From the NCBI GenBank assembly GCA_023053545.1, contig JAKZAN010000053.1:186001-250000 (forward strand): a stretch of DNA of 64,000 nucleotides, read 5' to 3'. A program made the position numbers and the translations under genes. A model generated the notes under the pieces. The model worked only from the letters and a program-made list of their open reading frames with translations, ran no database searches and had not been told where the DNA came from. The DNA comes from Lepidurus packardi (taxonomy: Eukaryota; Arthropoda; Branchiopoda; Notostraca; Triopsidae). Shown piece by piece: positions 34,965-44,277 of this stretch (position 1 is its first letter; the number at the start of each line of letters is the position of its first letter).

Positions 34965-35750
34965 ATGAATCAACCATTAGCTTACGTTCATCCTGGTGCT
35001 AAGATCGCCAAGAATGTTGTTATAGAGCCGTTCACCACTATTCACAATAACGTTGTCATTGGTGACGGTACTTGGATTGGTTCGAACGTTACCATTATGG
35101 AAGGTGCCCGAATTGGCAAGAACTGTAATATTTTTCCAGGCGCAGTTATTTCTGCTGTGCCGCAAGATCTAAAATTTGGTGGCGAAGATTCCCTTGCTAT
35201 AATTGGCGATAACACGACAATTAGGGAATGTGTAACCATCAACCGTGGCACAATTGCGTCAGGTCAAACTACCATTGGAAAAAACTGCTTGGTAATGGCA
35301 ACTGCGCATATCGCACACGATTGCCATATTGGCGATAATGCCATTATTGTGAATGGCGTTGCTTTAGCTGGACATGTCACAGTTGGAAATTTCGCAATTA
35401 TTGGTGGGTTAGCAGCCATTCATCAATTTATTCACATTGGCGACCACGCGATGATTTCTGGTGGTTCCCTAGTTAGAAAAGATGTACCTCCTTTCACAAA
35501 AGCGGCAAAAGAACCGCTATCTTATGTGGGTATAAACTCAGTTGGATTGAGACGTCGCGGTTTTTCAACCGATAAAATTCGCGAAATCCAAGAAATTTAT
35601 CGAATTCTATACCAAAAAAATTACAATACAACCCAAGCCTTAGGAATCATCGAAGCTGAAATGGAGGCGACTCCGGAACGAGACGAGATTATTCTTTTTA
35701 TAAGGAATTCTTCACGCGGTGTCATGAAAGGCTACACCGGAAATTACTAA
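34965..35750 (+). CDS. lpxA: UDP-N-acetylglucosamine O-acyltransferase
   Basis: LpxA performs the first lipid A acylation. The 261-residue product is a left-handed beta-helix of hexapeptide repeats over about 190 residues with the catalytic-His segment TAHIAHDCHIGDNAI, followed by the usual C-terminal helical domain (GLRRRGFSTDKIREIQEIYRIL). It starts 3 nt after lpxC-fabZ. Confidence 0.96.
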   Translation: MNQPLAYVHPGAKIAKNVVIEPFTTIHNNVVIGDGTWIGSNVTIMEGARIGKNCNIFPGAVISAVPQDLKFGGEDSLAIIGDNTTIRECVTINRGTIASGQTTIGKNCLVMATAHIAHDCHIGDNAIIVNGVALAGHVTVGNFAIIGGLAAIHQFIHIGDHAMISGGSLVRKDVPPFTKAAKEPLSYVGINSVGLRRRGFSTDKIREIQEIYRILYQKNYNTTQALGIIEAEMEATPERDEIILFIRNSSRGVMKGYTGNY

Positions 35751-35780
35751 AAAAATTTACAAATCTTATAAAAAATAATA

Positions 35781-36344
35781 ATGGCAAGTACATCAGACAT
35801 CAGAAACGGATTGTGCATTAAATACAATCATGATATTTATAAAATCATTGAGTTCTTACACGTAAAACCGGGTAAAGGTCCAGCATTTGTTCGAACTAAA
35901 TTGAAAAGTTTAACAAACGGAAAGGTATTGGATAATACTTTTTCGGCAGGTCATAAAATTGATGAGGTTCGTGTTGAGACACATAAATTTCAGTATTTAT
36001 ATGCAGAAGGTGAAAATTTTAATTTTATGCATGCTGAAACTTTCGAACAGATTTCATTGCATAAAGATATTTTGGATGCGCCAGACTTATTGAAAGAAGG
36101 CGAAAATGTAATGGTTATTATTAATGCTGAAACTGAAGCACCACTTTCTGTTGACATGCCTGCATCAGTTGTTTTGACAGTAACATATTCAGAGCCAGGC
36201 GTTAAAGGAAATACATCAACAAATGCAACTAAGCCAGCAACGGTGGAAACGGGAGCAACTGTAAATGTACCGCTTTTTATCAACGAGGGTGATAAAATAA
36301 AAATCGATACAGCGACACATTCATACATGGAGCGCGTTAAATAA
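35781..36344 (+). CDS. efp: Translation elongation factor P
   Basis: EF-P relieves ribosome stalling at polyproline. The 187-residue product has the KOW-like N-terminal domain with tip loop KPGKGPAF, where Lys32 takes the position of the residue that is post-translationally modified in many bacteria, and the C-terminal OB domains ending GDKIKIDTATHSYMERVK. It sits inside the lpx operon, 30 nt after lpxA. The modification system for this lysine is not evident in the window. Confidence 0.96.
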   Translation: MASTSDIRNGLCIKYNHDIYKIIEFLHVKPGKGPAFVRTKLKSLTNGKVLDNTFSAGHKIDEVRVETHKFQYLYAEGENFNFMHAETFEQISLHKDILDAPDLLKEGENVMVIINAETEAPLSVDMPASVVLTVTYSEPGVKGNTSTNATKPATVETGATVNVPLFINEGDKIKIDTATHSYMERVK

Positions 36345-36358
36345 TCTTGACTTAAGAC

Positions 36359-37289
36359 ATGAAGTTTTCGCAGGTACATAGCTTAAAAGAAATTGCATCA
36401 CTGATAGGAGTATCCTTTATTGGTGATGCCGATTTTCCAGTACTGGGTATGAATGAAATTCATGTGGTTGAACCTGGAGATATTGTTTTTGTTGATCATC
36501 CAAAATATTACGACAAAGCACTTCAATCTGCGGCAACGGTAATTCTGATTAATAAGGAAGTCGACTGTCCGCAAGGGAAAGCATTGCTTATTTCAGATGA
36601 TCCTTTTCGAGAATTTTAATGCATTAACCAAGCATTTCAGACCGTTTGTTGCCAGCAATGCAGCGGTTGCTCTTAGTGCAGAAATAGGCGAGGACACGAT
36701 TATTCAGCCAAATTGTTTTGTAGGTAATAATGTCAGAATCGGCAAAAATTGTCTAATTCATTCCAACGTTTCTATTTATGACCATACAGTAATTGGTGAC
36801 AATGTGATTATTCATGCGGGCACGATATTAGGCGCTGATGCTTTCTATTATAAAAAGCGTGAGGCTGGTTTTGATCAGCTCCTTTCTGGCGGACGAGTTG
36901 TTATTGAAAGTAATGTGGGAATAGGAGCATTGTGCACAATTGATAGAGGTGTCACCGGCGATACGACAATTGGTGAAGGTACTAAAATTGACAACCAAGT
37001 ACATGTGGGACACGATACTGTAATTGGAAAAAAATGTTTAATCGCATCACAAACAGGAATAGCCGGGTGTGTAGTGATTGAAGATGAGGTTACTTTATGG
37101 GGTCAAGTGGGCACAACAAGCGGTATCACGATTGGTAATAAAGCAGTGGTTTTAGGACAAACGGGCGTAACGAAATCTATACCCGGAGGCAAAACTTACT
37201 TTGGGACTCCTGTTGAAGAATCACGAGAAAAATTAAAGCAATTGGCTAACATTAAGAAGATTCCAAATCTGATTGAAAAATTGAAATAA
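36359..37289 (+). CDS. LpxD-like hexapeptide acyltransferase, interrupted by a +1 frameshift
   Basis: The second LpxD-family gene of the operon; intact it would have about 309 residues. Codons from ATG 36359 encode the N-terminal domain ([17 protein letters not shown]) up to DDPFREF, then a TAA at 36617. In the +1 frame the protein continues [15 protein letters not shown] and the beta-helix with [11 protein letters not shown] to 37289. One surplus T in the TTTT run 36614-36617 explains the break. Domain sequence on both sides is intact, so a consensus error or a programmed +1 shift is likelier than a dead gene. Its paralogy to lpxD 32542 suggests an additional acyltransferase of unknown acceptor. 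Confidence 0.85.
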
Positions 37290-37291
37290 TA

Positions 37292-37654
37292 ATGGCTTCG
37301 AAAAAAATAGTAACATCTTTCTATAAATCTGATGCAATTACGGATCGTGCCATATTGGATACATTCCTGCATGCAGATGTTATTTTGGATTGGCACAGTA
37401 GCAAAGGATTTTTACAGTTAAACCGAATGCAGATGCTCGATCTTGCAGACGAATTGGGAAAGTCTTACAACCGATCTAAAATCAGAATCAGCCAGATTTT
37501 TAGCAAAGGCAATATGGTTTCGGTTCGGTATTCGCATTACGTGAAAACAATCGAAAATCCACGAGAAGAAATGTTACTTGCACATTTTATGGTCATGTGG
37601 GAAGTAAAAGACAATAAATTGTTTAGAGGCTATCAGATGAGTCAACTTATGTAA
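37292..37654 (+). CDS. NTF2/SnoaL-like small protein
   Basis: The 120-residue product has the cone-shaped NTF2-like pattern: N-terminal helices (ITDRAILDTFLHADVILDW), then strands ending MLLAHFMVMWEVKDNKLFRGYQMSQ. Such proteins are binding or enzymatic folds of diverse function; here there is no evident catalytic set. It starts 2 nt after the LpxD-like gene, so it is probably the last gene of the lpx-efp operon. Fold assignment moderate; function unknown. Confidence 0.65.
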   Translation: MASKKIVTSFYKSDAITDRAILDTFLHADVILDWHSSKGFLQLNRMQMLDLADELGKSYNRSKIRISQIFSKGNMVSVRYSHYVKTIENPREEMLLAHFMVMWEVKDNKLFRGYQMSQLM

Positions 37655-37753
37655 CGTGTTATCATTCATTTATTATTTCGCTGCCGTTGCGACTTATCAA
37701 ATAAAAAATGAAGCCAACACCATACAATTTTTAAGTTAATAAGGTTAAATTTA

Positions 37754-37777
37754 TTCGCAAAACCTTACTTTTGCGAA
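37754..37777 (+). promoter_or_regulatory. sucD promoter box embedded in a perfect inverted repeat
   Basis: TTCGCAAAA (37754-37762) and TTTTGCGAA (37769-37777) form a perfect 9-bp inverted repeat around CCTTAC. The -7 box TACTTTTG (37766-37773) overlaps the loop and right arm. There is no following T-run. A regulator bound here would cover the promoter; that role is inference. Confidence 0.55.
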
Positions 37778-37808
37778 ACCATTTCAAAAATCACATAAAA
37801 AATATAAC

Positions 37809-38681
37809 ATGAGCGTTTTAGTAAATAAGGATTCAAAAATAATTGTACAAGGTTTTACCGGAAGTGAAGGTACATTCCACGCATCACAAATGATCGAATA
37901 CGGCACTAACGTAGTTGGAGGCGTAACCCCAGGAAAAGGAGGAACGGAGCATTTGAATCGTCCTGTTTTTAATACTGTCAAAGATGCAGTAGAAAAAGCT
38001 GGTGCTGACACAACAATCATTTTTGTACCGCCTGCATTTGCTGCAGATGCTATTATGGAAGCTGCAGACGCTGGCATTAAAGTAATCATTACAATTACTG
38101 AAGGTATTCCAGTAGCGGACATGATTAAAGCTTATGCCTATATCAAAACTAAAAACTGTACCCTTATCGGACCAAACTGCCCAGGAGTTATTACGCCAGG
38201 TGAAGCAAAAGTTGGTATTATGCCAGGGTTTGTATTCAAAAAAGGGAATATCGGAATTGTTTCAAAATCAGGAACATTGACGTATGAGGCTGCTGACCAA
38301 GTTGTAAAACAAGGTATGGGAATTACAACTGCAATCGGTATTGGTGGTGATCCAATTATTGGAACAACTACAAAAGAGGCAGTTGAATTATTAATGAATG
38401 ATCCAGAAACGCACTGTATTGTTATGATCGGTGAAATTGGAGGTCAATTGGAGGCAGATGCTGCTAAATGGATTAAAGCTGACGGAAACCGCAAACCAGT
38501 AATTGGTTTTATCGCAGGTGAAACTGCGCCAAAAGGAAGAACAATGGGGCACGCAGGTGCAATCGTTGGCGGTGCTGATGATACTGCAGAAGCAAAAAAA
38601 CGCATCATGAGAGAGTGTGGTATCCACGTTGTTGATTCTCCTGCAGAAATCGGAAAGAAAGTAAAAGAAGTATTGGGATAA
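37809..38681 (+). CDS. sucD: Succinyl-CoA synthetase alpha subunit
   Basis: This TCA-cycle enzyme converts succinyl-CoA to succinate with substrate-level phosphorylation. The 290-residue product has the CoA-binding Rossmann domain ([16 protein letters not shown]), [20 protein letters not shown], and the phosphohistidine loop [13 protein letters not shown]. The beta subunit gene sucC is not adjacent, as is common in flavobacteria. It is transcribed alone with its own promoter and terminator. Confidence 0.96.
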   Translation: MSVLVNKDSKIIVQGFTGSEGTFHASQMIEYGTNVVGGVTPGKGGTEHLNRPVFNTVKDAVEKAGADTTIIFVPPAFAADAIMEAADAGIKVIITITEGIPVADMIKAYAYIKTKNCTLIGPNCPGVITPGEAKVGIMPGFVFKKGNIGIVSKSGTLTYEAADQVVKQGMGITTAIGIGGDPIIGTTTKEAVELLMNDPETHCIVMIGEIGGQLEADAAKWIKADGNRKPVIGFIAGETAPKGRTMGHAGAIVGGADDTAEAKKRIMRECGIHVVDSPAEIGKKVKEVLG

Positions 38682-38710
38682 TTTTTCCTGAAAATTCTAA
38701 ACCATATTGT

Positions 38711-38736
38711 GCCCCGCAATTGCGGGGCATTTTTAT
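38711..38736 (+). terminator. Terminator of sucD
   Basis: GCCCCGCAATTGCGGGGC (38711-38728) is a perfect 18-base palindrome followed by ATTTTTAT. Confidence 0.9.
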
Positions 38737-38748
38737 AAATTCAAAATT

Positions 38749-39180
38749 ATGTATAAAGAACTAAAGAAATTTAAATCAACAAACTCATTTGCATTCGGCC
38801 CATCGGACGATCTAGAAGTAATTTGCAACGCGCCACAACAAGGGAGCGGTGTCTTTTTAGTGTACGAAGTTAAAGGCGAAGAAGAGCGCGAACTTATTAT
38901 GGTAGGTTCCACTGGAACTGTCCAAAATGATGGCAGTTTGAAAAGCAAAAGCGGCGGTTTGTATGATAAAATTGTAAATGGGCATCAGTTTGCAAAAACT
39001 GGACGCAAATATTCATGGCCTGCACAAATGAAGATTGAAAACATTAACCATTTAGAAGTAATTTGGTATGAAACATTCAATGCTAAGACCAAAGTTATCC
39101 CTACGTTCATGGAAGGACAGGTTTTGCAATTGTTTTTGGCAGAATTTGATCGTTTGCCGAGATGGAATGTAGCTTTCTAA
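38749..39180 (+). CDS. Unknown protein, distantly GIY-YIG-like
   Basis: I start at ATG 38749 (MYKELKKFKSTNSF), giving 143 residues; the earlier frame start lies inside the sucD terminator. The middle region GVFLVYEVKGEEERELIMVGSTG followed by GGLYDKI and a His recalls the order of GIY-YIG domains (strand, YIGST-like loop, helix), but the defining Tyr and catalytic Arg/Glu are not clear. No signal peptide. Single gene, ended by a bidirectional terminator. Treat as hypothetical. Confidence 0.6.
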   Translation: MYKELKKFKSTNSFAFGPSDDLEVICNAPQQGSGVFLVYEVKGEEERELIMVGSTGTVQNDGSLKSKSGGLYDKIVNGHQFAKTGRKYSWPAQMKIENINHLEVIWYETFNAKTKVIPTFMEGQVLQLFLAEFDRLPRWNVAF

Positions 39181-39204
39181 ATCATTTACTGCAATATAAA
39201 AAAA

Positions 39205-39232
39205 GGCAATCTACAATAGATTGCCTTTTTTT
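39205..39232. terminator. Bidirectional terminator between convergent genes
   Basis: GGCAATCTA (39205-39213) and TAGATTGCC (39217-39225) pair perfectly, with A-run on the left and T7 on the right. Confidence 0.92.
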
Positions 39233-39255
39233 GGTTGTACTCTTTTTTAAACTTT

Positions 39256-40443
39256 CTATTGCAGAAATGGGTTCGACCATTTTGGGTCTGTGTAAACCGA
39301 ATTTCCGGTTAGGGTCCGTAAAAATGATTGTAATTGATTCATTTCCTGTGCCGTTAAATTGAGCTGTTGTCCAACACCATTTGGACGTAATTTTGGATCC
39401 AGATTGGTATTGCCTTGCGCTATATTAATCGTGTTGTAATGCCCAATTGCCGCTTGTAAAGTCGCAATTGAACCGGTATGCATCATTGGACCATTTGTGG
39501 ATCCGTCTGGTTTTACTAAGTCTCTCAAGGACGGCGCACGGGTATTGGTAATGTCGATTCCTGCGCTGTTTAACACTCCAATTATGCCATTGTTTCCAGA
39601 ATTTGGCGCTATATCAAATTCTGGTGCTGCATGACAGCCTGCGCATCCTGCGCCGCCGCCAGTCCGAATGCCTTGTTGGTTAAAAGTAGGTGGGCTCAAA
39701 AACAGATTTTTTACCTGCGTTTTCAGCTGCTGAAAAGTTAGGGAATTGTTGGTTATCATTGTTTACTAATGCTCGTCCGTTGTCATATTTTGAATCGAAA
39801 GATTGGATGCTCCTCACAAATTGCGCCAATGCCAATTGGATTTTAGATTCTGTTATTTCGCTATTTCCATAAACAAAAGCAAATAGTTCTTGGTAATACG
39901 GAATTTGGTTCATTTTTGTAATTAACCCGCTAAAATCTTCATCGCCATTGCTGCCGCTAAATCCCATTTCCCCGTGATTGCGGATTGGCATTGTAGTTTG
40001 GATTTCCAAAGTAGCTGCTCGCTCATCCCAGAAAAATTTTCGTTCATTCGAAAAGCGGGAATTAATCAAGCGCATTGTGTGTCTGCTTGTAAGGCCAGCA
40101 ACGCCTTGACTTGCGACATCGGTATCGGAAAAAGCGTTTTCTTGTTTTGTGACAGCTCGCACATGATACCGTATTGTTTGCGGATAATTTCTTGTCGTAG
40201 AATAGTATTCTGCCCAGAACGGCACCTTTGTTCGTGATTGGATTTGCGGCTGTATTGTCCTTTGTGATGTATGCTGGAATTACTTGATTGGCATAATTGG
40301 GGTAAGTTTTCCAAATCAATTGTCGCGCCAAAAGTGGCACGTATATTTGCATAGGGATCTATGTCCTGATAATTATCGTCCTTTTTATTGCAGGAATTGA
40401 GGCAAAGAACTGCGAGTATTGCTACGTAAATTGAAATTTTCAT
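39256..40443 (-). pseudogene. Second diheme cytochrome c peroxidase (lipoprotein), broken by three frameshifts
   Basis: Intact it would encode about 394 residues: start ATG 40443, lipoprotein signal with Cys (AILAVLCLNSCNKKD), first heme motif CASCH, helical peroxidase core (FFWDERAATLEIQT, GEMGF), second heme motif CAGCH and the C-terminal GPMMHTGSIATLQAAIGHYN. In the sequence given, the frame breaks three times, each by one surplus base: CCCC near 40307, AAAA near 40149 and A6 near 39707 (all on the minus strand). Coding signal on each side is intact. Either a recent pseudogene or consensus error. It is the last gene of the MbnP/MbnH operon and would be a periplasm-facing MauG-type enzyme. 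Confidence 0.8.
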
Positions 40444-40445
40444 AC

Positions 40446-41793
40446 CTATTTTTTTAATGATGACTTTAAATGTTTTTTCGTTTTTTGAGTCAGATATTTT
40501 CAGAAAATATAATCCTGCATAAACAGTATCTGTTTCGAAATAGCAAATAGTTGTTCCTTGCACAAAAGTTTTTGTTTGCACATTTTGCCCCAACTCGTTT
40601 ATTAGCTCGACTTTCAAGTCGCTTTCGATCATTGCGCTAGATTGAACTGCAATTAGATCTGATGCTGGATTTGGATACAACTTGAACGTAACATTTTGTT
40701 GATTAAATGATGCGTTTCCTAATGTATACGTAGTTGTTGGTTCAGTAATGGTGGTAACCTTAACTGCGTTTTTAACACCGTAGAATGTTGGTCCAACAGC
40801 ATACGGATAAGCCGAATTGTGTTGGCTGTTAACGGTGCAGAAGTACGCGTAAATACCATTTGGGTATTCTGGAGTTATGCAGAATCTGCCGTTGTGAACA
40901 TCTAGGTAGTCTTGCCCAGTCCTGGATACAAATTGATAGTCTTCTCGGAAATAGCCAAGTGGATAGGTGGCGCTCACTGCAGGTCCATCTAAAACATCAG
41001 TTCCGTCAGCCCAATGCGTTCTTGTTGTTATGTTTCGCAAGTCATAGCTACTTTTTATTCTGGTAATGCCGCCAGTTCCATCTGCATTTGCGTAGCCATA
41101 CGCACCATAAATTGGAAAGCCGTCATAGGCATAACCCAATAATGGCGAGTGCGCCAGCGGATCAATAACATACAATCCGTCTGCAGTATATAAGTTGCAA
41201 ATATTAGAAAGCACCGTGGAATCGAGGTTAAAAGCGCTTGGATTTTGATGATGGTGATAATTTCCCATAGCAGGATGTCCTTTTGCACAATCAAAACCGC
41301 CTCGCTCAGCTAATACAGCATCTCGATTCCAAACGCCGTCGCCGGTGCCGCCTGAAGGTCCGCCTGCAATGGTGTTGGTGGCATTTTTCCATGAAACACC
41401 ATCTCGATAATCAAATAGTGCCACACCGTTTTTAAAAATTCCGATATTGCCTCCATTGGTTGGGGTTAGGGTTCCGGTATTGGCAACAGGGTTCAGAGAA
41501 ATTTTAAATATTGCATTTTGAGCGGTTGCCAAGGATGGATTTCCATCTAAAAACGGCCCAGTCACATATGCCGGAATTCCATTAGTTGAAACATATACCC
41601 AGCTTGCTGAATATTGCACAGTTTGCACATTGGCTAGCACATTATCCTGAATAGGAGTGCTATTTCCTGACACATAATGCCGTCCCAAAATGTTTGTTGT
41701 GTTGCGCAGCCAAGATGAAATAGCTGGATTGGTTTGCGCACTCAAGGGCAGTAATGTCAGAAGTGCAATTGCTGATAAGAAGTTTCTTTTCAT
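40446..41793 (-). CDS. YHYH-domain secreted protein with T9SS sorting domain
   Basis: The product has a signal peptide (MKRNFLSAIALLTLLPLSAQ), a long YHYH domain containing GNYHHHQNPSAF, GYAYDGFPIYGAYG and NGIYAYFCTVN, and a C-terminal T9SS type A sorting domain (FKLYPNPASDLIAV to FKVIIKK). It should be exported by the Sec system and then carried to the surface by the T9SS, whose genes porQ and porX are in this window. The expected stop TAG at 40448-40446 is shifted out of frame by A7 instead of A6, so the frame as given runs on to 40066 through the N-terminus of the next peroxidase. YHYH proteins often neighbour copper and cytochrome genes; their chemistry is unknown. Confidence 0.83.
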
Positions 41794-41815
41794 GGTTTAT
41801 AGTATCTGTTAGGGT

Positions 41816-42856
41816 TTAATTATTGACTTGTGCTGTTTGCGGATGCATATACCGTTTGTCGTATAGAAATTCCAAATCGGTTAAGGTTTTAAGGAATGCT
41901 ACCAGATCTACGCGATCATTATCGCTCAAATTCATGGGCTTTTTTAACGCTGGCGAAAGTGTTGGCGTATGCACAATTCCATTGTTGTAATGCCGTACAA
42001 CTTCGGTTAATGTTTTGAAGCGTCCATCATGCATATAGGGAAATGTGAATTGGATATTGCGCAACGTTGGCACTTTAAATTTTAACGAGTCGGACGCCTT
42101 TCCCGTGATTTTGATTCGTCCCCAATCGTTTAAGGTATTGTCGACTGCTAATCCGTTATTTTCAAAATCATCTTTCCTAAAAAGCGGCTCTGTGTGGCAT
42201 GAAGCGCAGTTTTGCTTGAAAATTTGATAGCCATTTGCTTCCTGTTGGGTGAAAACTGCTTCGTTTCGGATTACTTTATCATATTTAGAATTGCTGCTTT
42301 TTAGCATCACCATGAACTGCGACAATGCTTGAAGAAGGCGCTGTCCTGTAATTTTTTCAGTGCCAAAAGCTTTCTTGAATAGGCTTGGATATAGGTCAGA
42401 CTTTTCCAATTTGGAAAGCACATTAGGCAGTGTTTCGTCCATTTCGTCAGGATGCTCAATCGGGTTTATGGCCTGAACATCAAGATGGTTCACGCCACCA
42501 TCCCACATAAATTCTTTAGACCAAGCTAGGTTGATAAGCGGAAGCGCGTTTCTGGTGCCAATCCGGTCATTGATGCCGTGGCTTAGATCGTGATCTACGT
42601 GAGCAAAGCCTGTTGCTTGCAAATGACAACTTGCACATGAAACGCTTTTGTCTTTTGACAGGATAGGGTCATAAAACAATCGCCTGCCCAATTGAAACCC
42701 TTCCTCAGTTGTTGGGTTTTTACTGAAATCGTAATTTGTTTTTGGCCAATTTGCTGGAATTTCCAAGTAAATAGGGGTGCTGCTATACATCGCAAATGCC
42801 GTACACATTGCAATCGCAAAAAAGGAAAGTATAATATGTAGCGGGCTTAATTTCAT
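41816..42856 (-). CDS. Diheme cytochrome c peroxidase / MbnH-like enzyme
   Basis: The 346-residue MauG/CCP-family protein has an N-terminal hydrophobic export segment (IILSFFAIAMCTAFAM) and two c-heme sites, C74-x2-C77-H78 and C217-x2-C220-H221, plus the conserved FMWDGGVNHLDVQAINPI and FPYMHDGRFKTLTEVVRHYN segments. It overlaps the MbnP gene by 4 nt. In methanobactin and related clusters MbnH is a MauG-like enzyme that oxidises a Trp of MbnP to kynurenine; adjacency to MbnP makes that function likely here. A plain peroxidase remains possible. Confidence 0.87.
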   Translation of the reverse strand: MKLSPLHIILSFFAIAMCTAFAMYSSTPIYLEIPANWPKTNYDFSKNPTTEEGFQLGRRLFYDPILSKDKSVSCASCHLQATGFAHVDHDLSHGINDRIGTRNALPLINLAWSKEFMWDGGVNHLDVQAINPIEHPDEMDETLPNVLSKLEKSDLYPSLFKKAFGTEKITGQRLLQALSQFMVMLKSSNSKYDKVIRNEAVFTQQEANGYQIFKQNCASCHTEPLFRKDDFENNGLAVDNTLNDWGRIKITGKASDSLKFKVPTLRNIQFTFPYMHDGRFKTLTEVVRHYNNGIVHTPTLSPALKKPMNLSDNDRVDLVAFLKTLTDLEFLYDKRYMHPQTAQVNN

Positions 42857-43539
42857 ATGGCTATGAACATTTGACTCGCGAAATCAGACAACGCCATTGC
42901 AGTTTTTCCAGGTGACATTATATTGGTTGTTTCTGCAATTCTAATTTGATTGAAAAACTTTTCCAAATCGACTGTAATGGGTAAATTTCTGTTTTTTGAA
43001 TGGTACTTCAGTGTGACAGTTCTTGCAGCGTAAAAAGGCGCCATATAACCTCCCAAGTGATAGTGAAATTGCTGCTTTCTGGCTTTACTTGAGGGGCTGT
43101 TGCCTTCAATTTTCATGTTTATAAAGCCACTTTGCCACGTCCAATACATCCCTTTGGAAGCATCTAGATCGCCAGACATTGCGCCAGAAACACTGGAAAC
43201 ACTATCAATACCGACGGTAAATGAAACAGATTCTATTTTTTTGTTTGACGCTTTATCCACGGCAATCAACCAGCTTTGTGGCAAATCAAAATCGACTAAA
43301 GAATTGCTTTTTAAAGCCGTCGCAGTGGTTTGGTCTGTATATTTTATGCTTATTTTAGACAAATAAAAACGCAGCGTTTGCACAGAAACGGAATCTGTAT
43401 TAGATGTATAGTAGGTGTTGGCTTGTAATGGCTTTTTACCAAATTTAAAACTGATTTGCAATGAAACCGAATCGGTTGCGTTTGCATGCGCGATGGTGCT
43501 AGACAGAAATAAACCAATAATTACGATTAGTTTTTTCAT
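42853..43539 (-). CDS. MbnP-like periplasmic copper-binding protein
   Basis: The 228-residue product has a signal peptide (MKKLIVIIGLFLSSTIAHA) and the MbnP landmarks: FKFGKKPL, VQTLRFYLSKI, FTVGIDSVSSVSGAMSGDLD, the Trp-rich MYWTWQSGFINMKIEG (Trp133, Trp135) and FHYHLGG (His159, His161). In studied MbnP proteins a Trp is converted to kynurenine and takes part in copper binding. Four-base overlaps with both neighbours indicate tight coupling with the sensor gene and the MbnH-like gene. Confidence 0.85.
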   Translation of the reverse strand: MKKLIVIIGLFLSSTIAHANATDSVSLQISFKFGKKPLQANTYYTSNTDSVSVQTLRFYLSKISIKYTDQTTATALKSNSLVDFDLPQSWLIAVDKASNKKIESVSFTVGIDSVSSVSGAMSGDLDASKGMYWTWQSGFINMKIEGNSPSSKARKQQFHYHLGGYMAPFYAARTVTLKYHSKNRNLPITVDLEKFFNQIRIAETTNIMSPGKTAMALSDFASQMFIAI

Positions 43540-43997
43540 GGCTTTGGATGTCTTTTATGAGCGAACAAGGTGGCCAATTCTCTGGTTAAATCGTTATATA
43601 GGGGCATTTGTTCCGGTGTGCATAGATCCTTAATGTCCATAAAATGCAGCAAATGTGTCAATTCAATTTGTGCTTGCAAATCTGCTAAGTTTTCCAATTG
43701 TTTTTCTTGCTTTTCTATCGATATACTATCGGACAAAGTTGCGTAAACTTCGCTTTTACTGGCCAGGATTTCATCTTCAAGCTCTCGAATCGCCATCCTG
43801 TGCTGCACAATAAGTTCGTCGTATTGTTTTTGTTGATCCTCTGAAAATTTAAGTGCTTTTATAATCGCATTACGCGGGCCTTGCGGCAAGTGTTCTGGCC
43901 TAGAATCCATGTTTGACATCATCAAATAGCCGATTGTGCCAAGATTTAGAATTGCTAAGACTATAATTGTAAAAATGAAGAGTGTGCTCTTTTTCAT
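43536..43997 (-). CDS. CnrX/CpxP-like periplasmic metal-sensor protein
   Basis: The 153-residue product is anchored by an N-terminal membrane segment (LFIFTIIVLAILNLGTIGYLM) with a periplasmic all-helical domain: a long helical hairpin (FSEDQQKQYDELIVQHRMAIREL...) and CTPEQMPLYNDLTRELATLF near the end, as in heavy-metal-resistance/CnrX-like and CpxP proteins. His66, the C-terminal Cys and the terminal AHKRH could bind metal. Between the membrane protein below and MbnP it takes the position that CnrX has in the CnrYXH system. The role is inferred from order and fold. Confidence 0.7.
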   Translation of the reverse strand: MKKSTLFIFTIIVLAILNLGTIGYLMMSNMDSRPEHLPQGPRNAIIKALKFSEDQQKQYDELIVQHRMAIRELEDEILASKSEVYATLSDSISIEKQEKQLENLADLQAQIELTHLLHFMDIKDLCTPEQMPLYNDLTRELATLFAHKRHPKP

Positions 43998-44260
43998 TAA
44001 TTGTATAGTTGATAAGAAGGTGTTAACGAATTTTGAATGATTGTGACGTTGCTTGTCGATTTATTGGTTTTATCTAAAATGGCAAAATTGAGCATTATTA
44101 GCAGTGCAACAGAAGCTGCGGCCAGATAGACTATTTTGCTGGAGACAAATTCGGCACGTGCAATTTTATTTTGAATCTTTACAAACAAATCGGCAGATGG
44201 CTCGACGGGTGTAATACTGTCCAGGCTTTCGAGAATTTGGGATTTCCAATTGTTTTCCAT
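43997..44260 (-). CDS. Single-pass membrane protein, candidate anti-sigma factor
   Basis: The 87-residue product has a cytoplasmic N-terminal part (MENNWKSQILESLDSITPVEPSADLFVKIQNKI), one membrane segment (about residues 42-60, IVYLAAASVALLIMLNFAI) and a short periplasmic tail. Position between an ECF sigma gene and a periplasmic sensor gene, with a one-base TAATG overlap to the latter, is that of an anti-sigma factor like CnrY. There is no recognisable zinc anti-sigma motif. Confidence 0.6.
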   Translation of the reverse strand: MENNWKSQILESLDSITPVEPSADLFVKIQNKIARAEFVSSKIVYLAAASVALLIMLNFAILDKTNKSTSNVTIIQNSLTPSYQLYN

Positions 44261-44277
44261 AATTCTTTAGACGCGTT

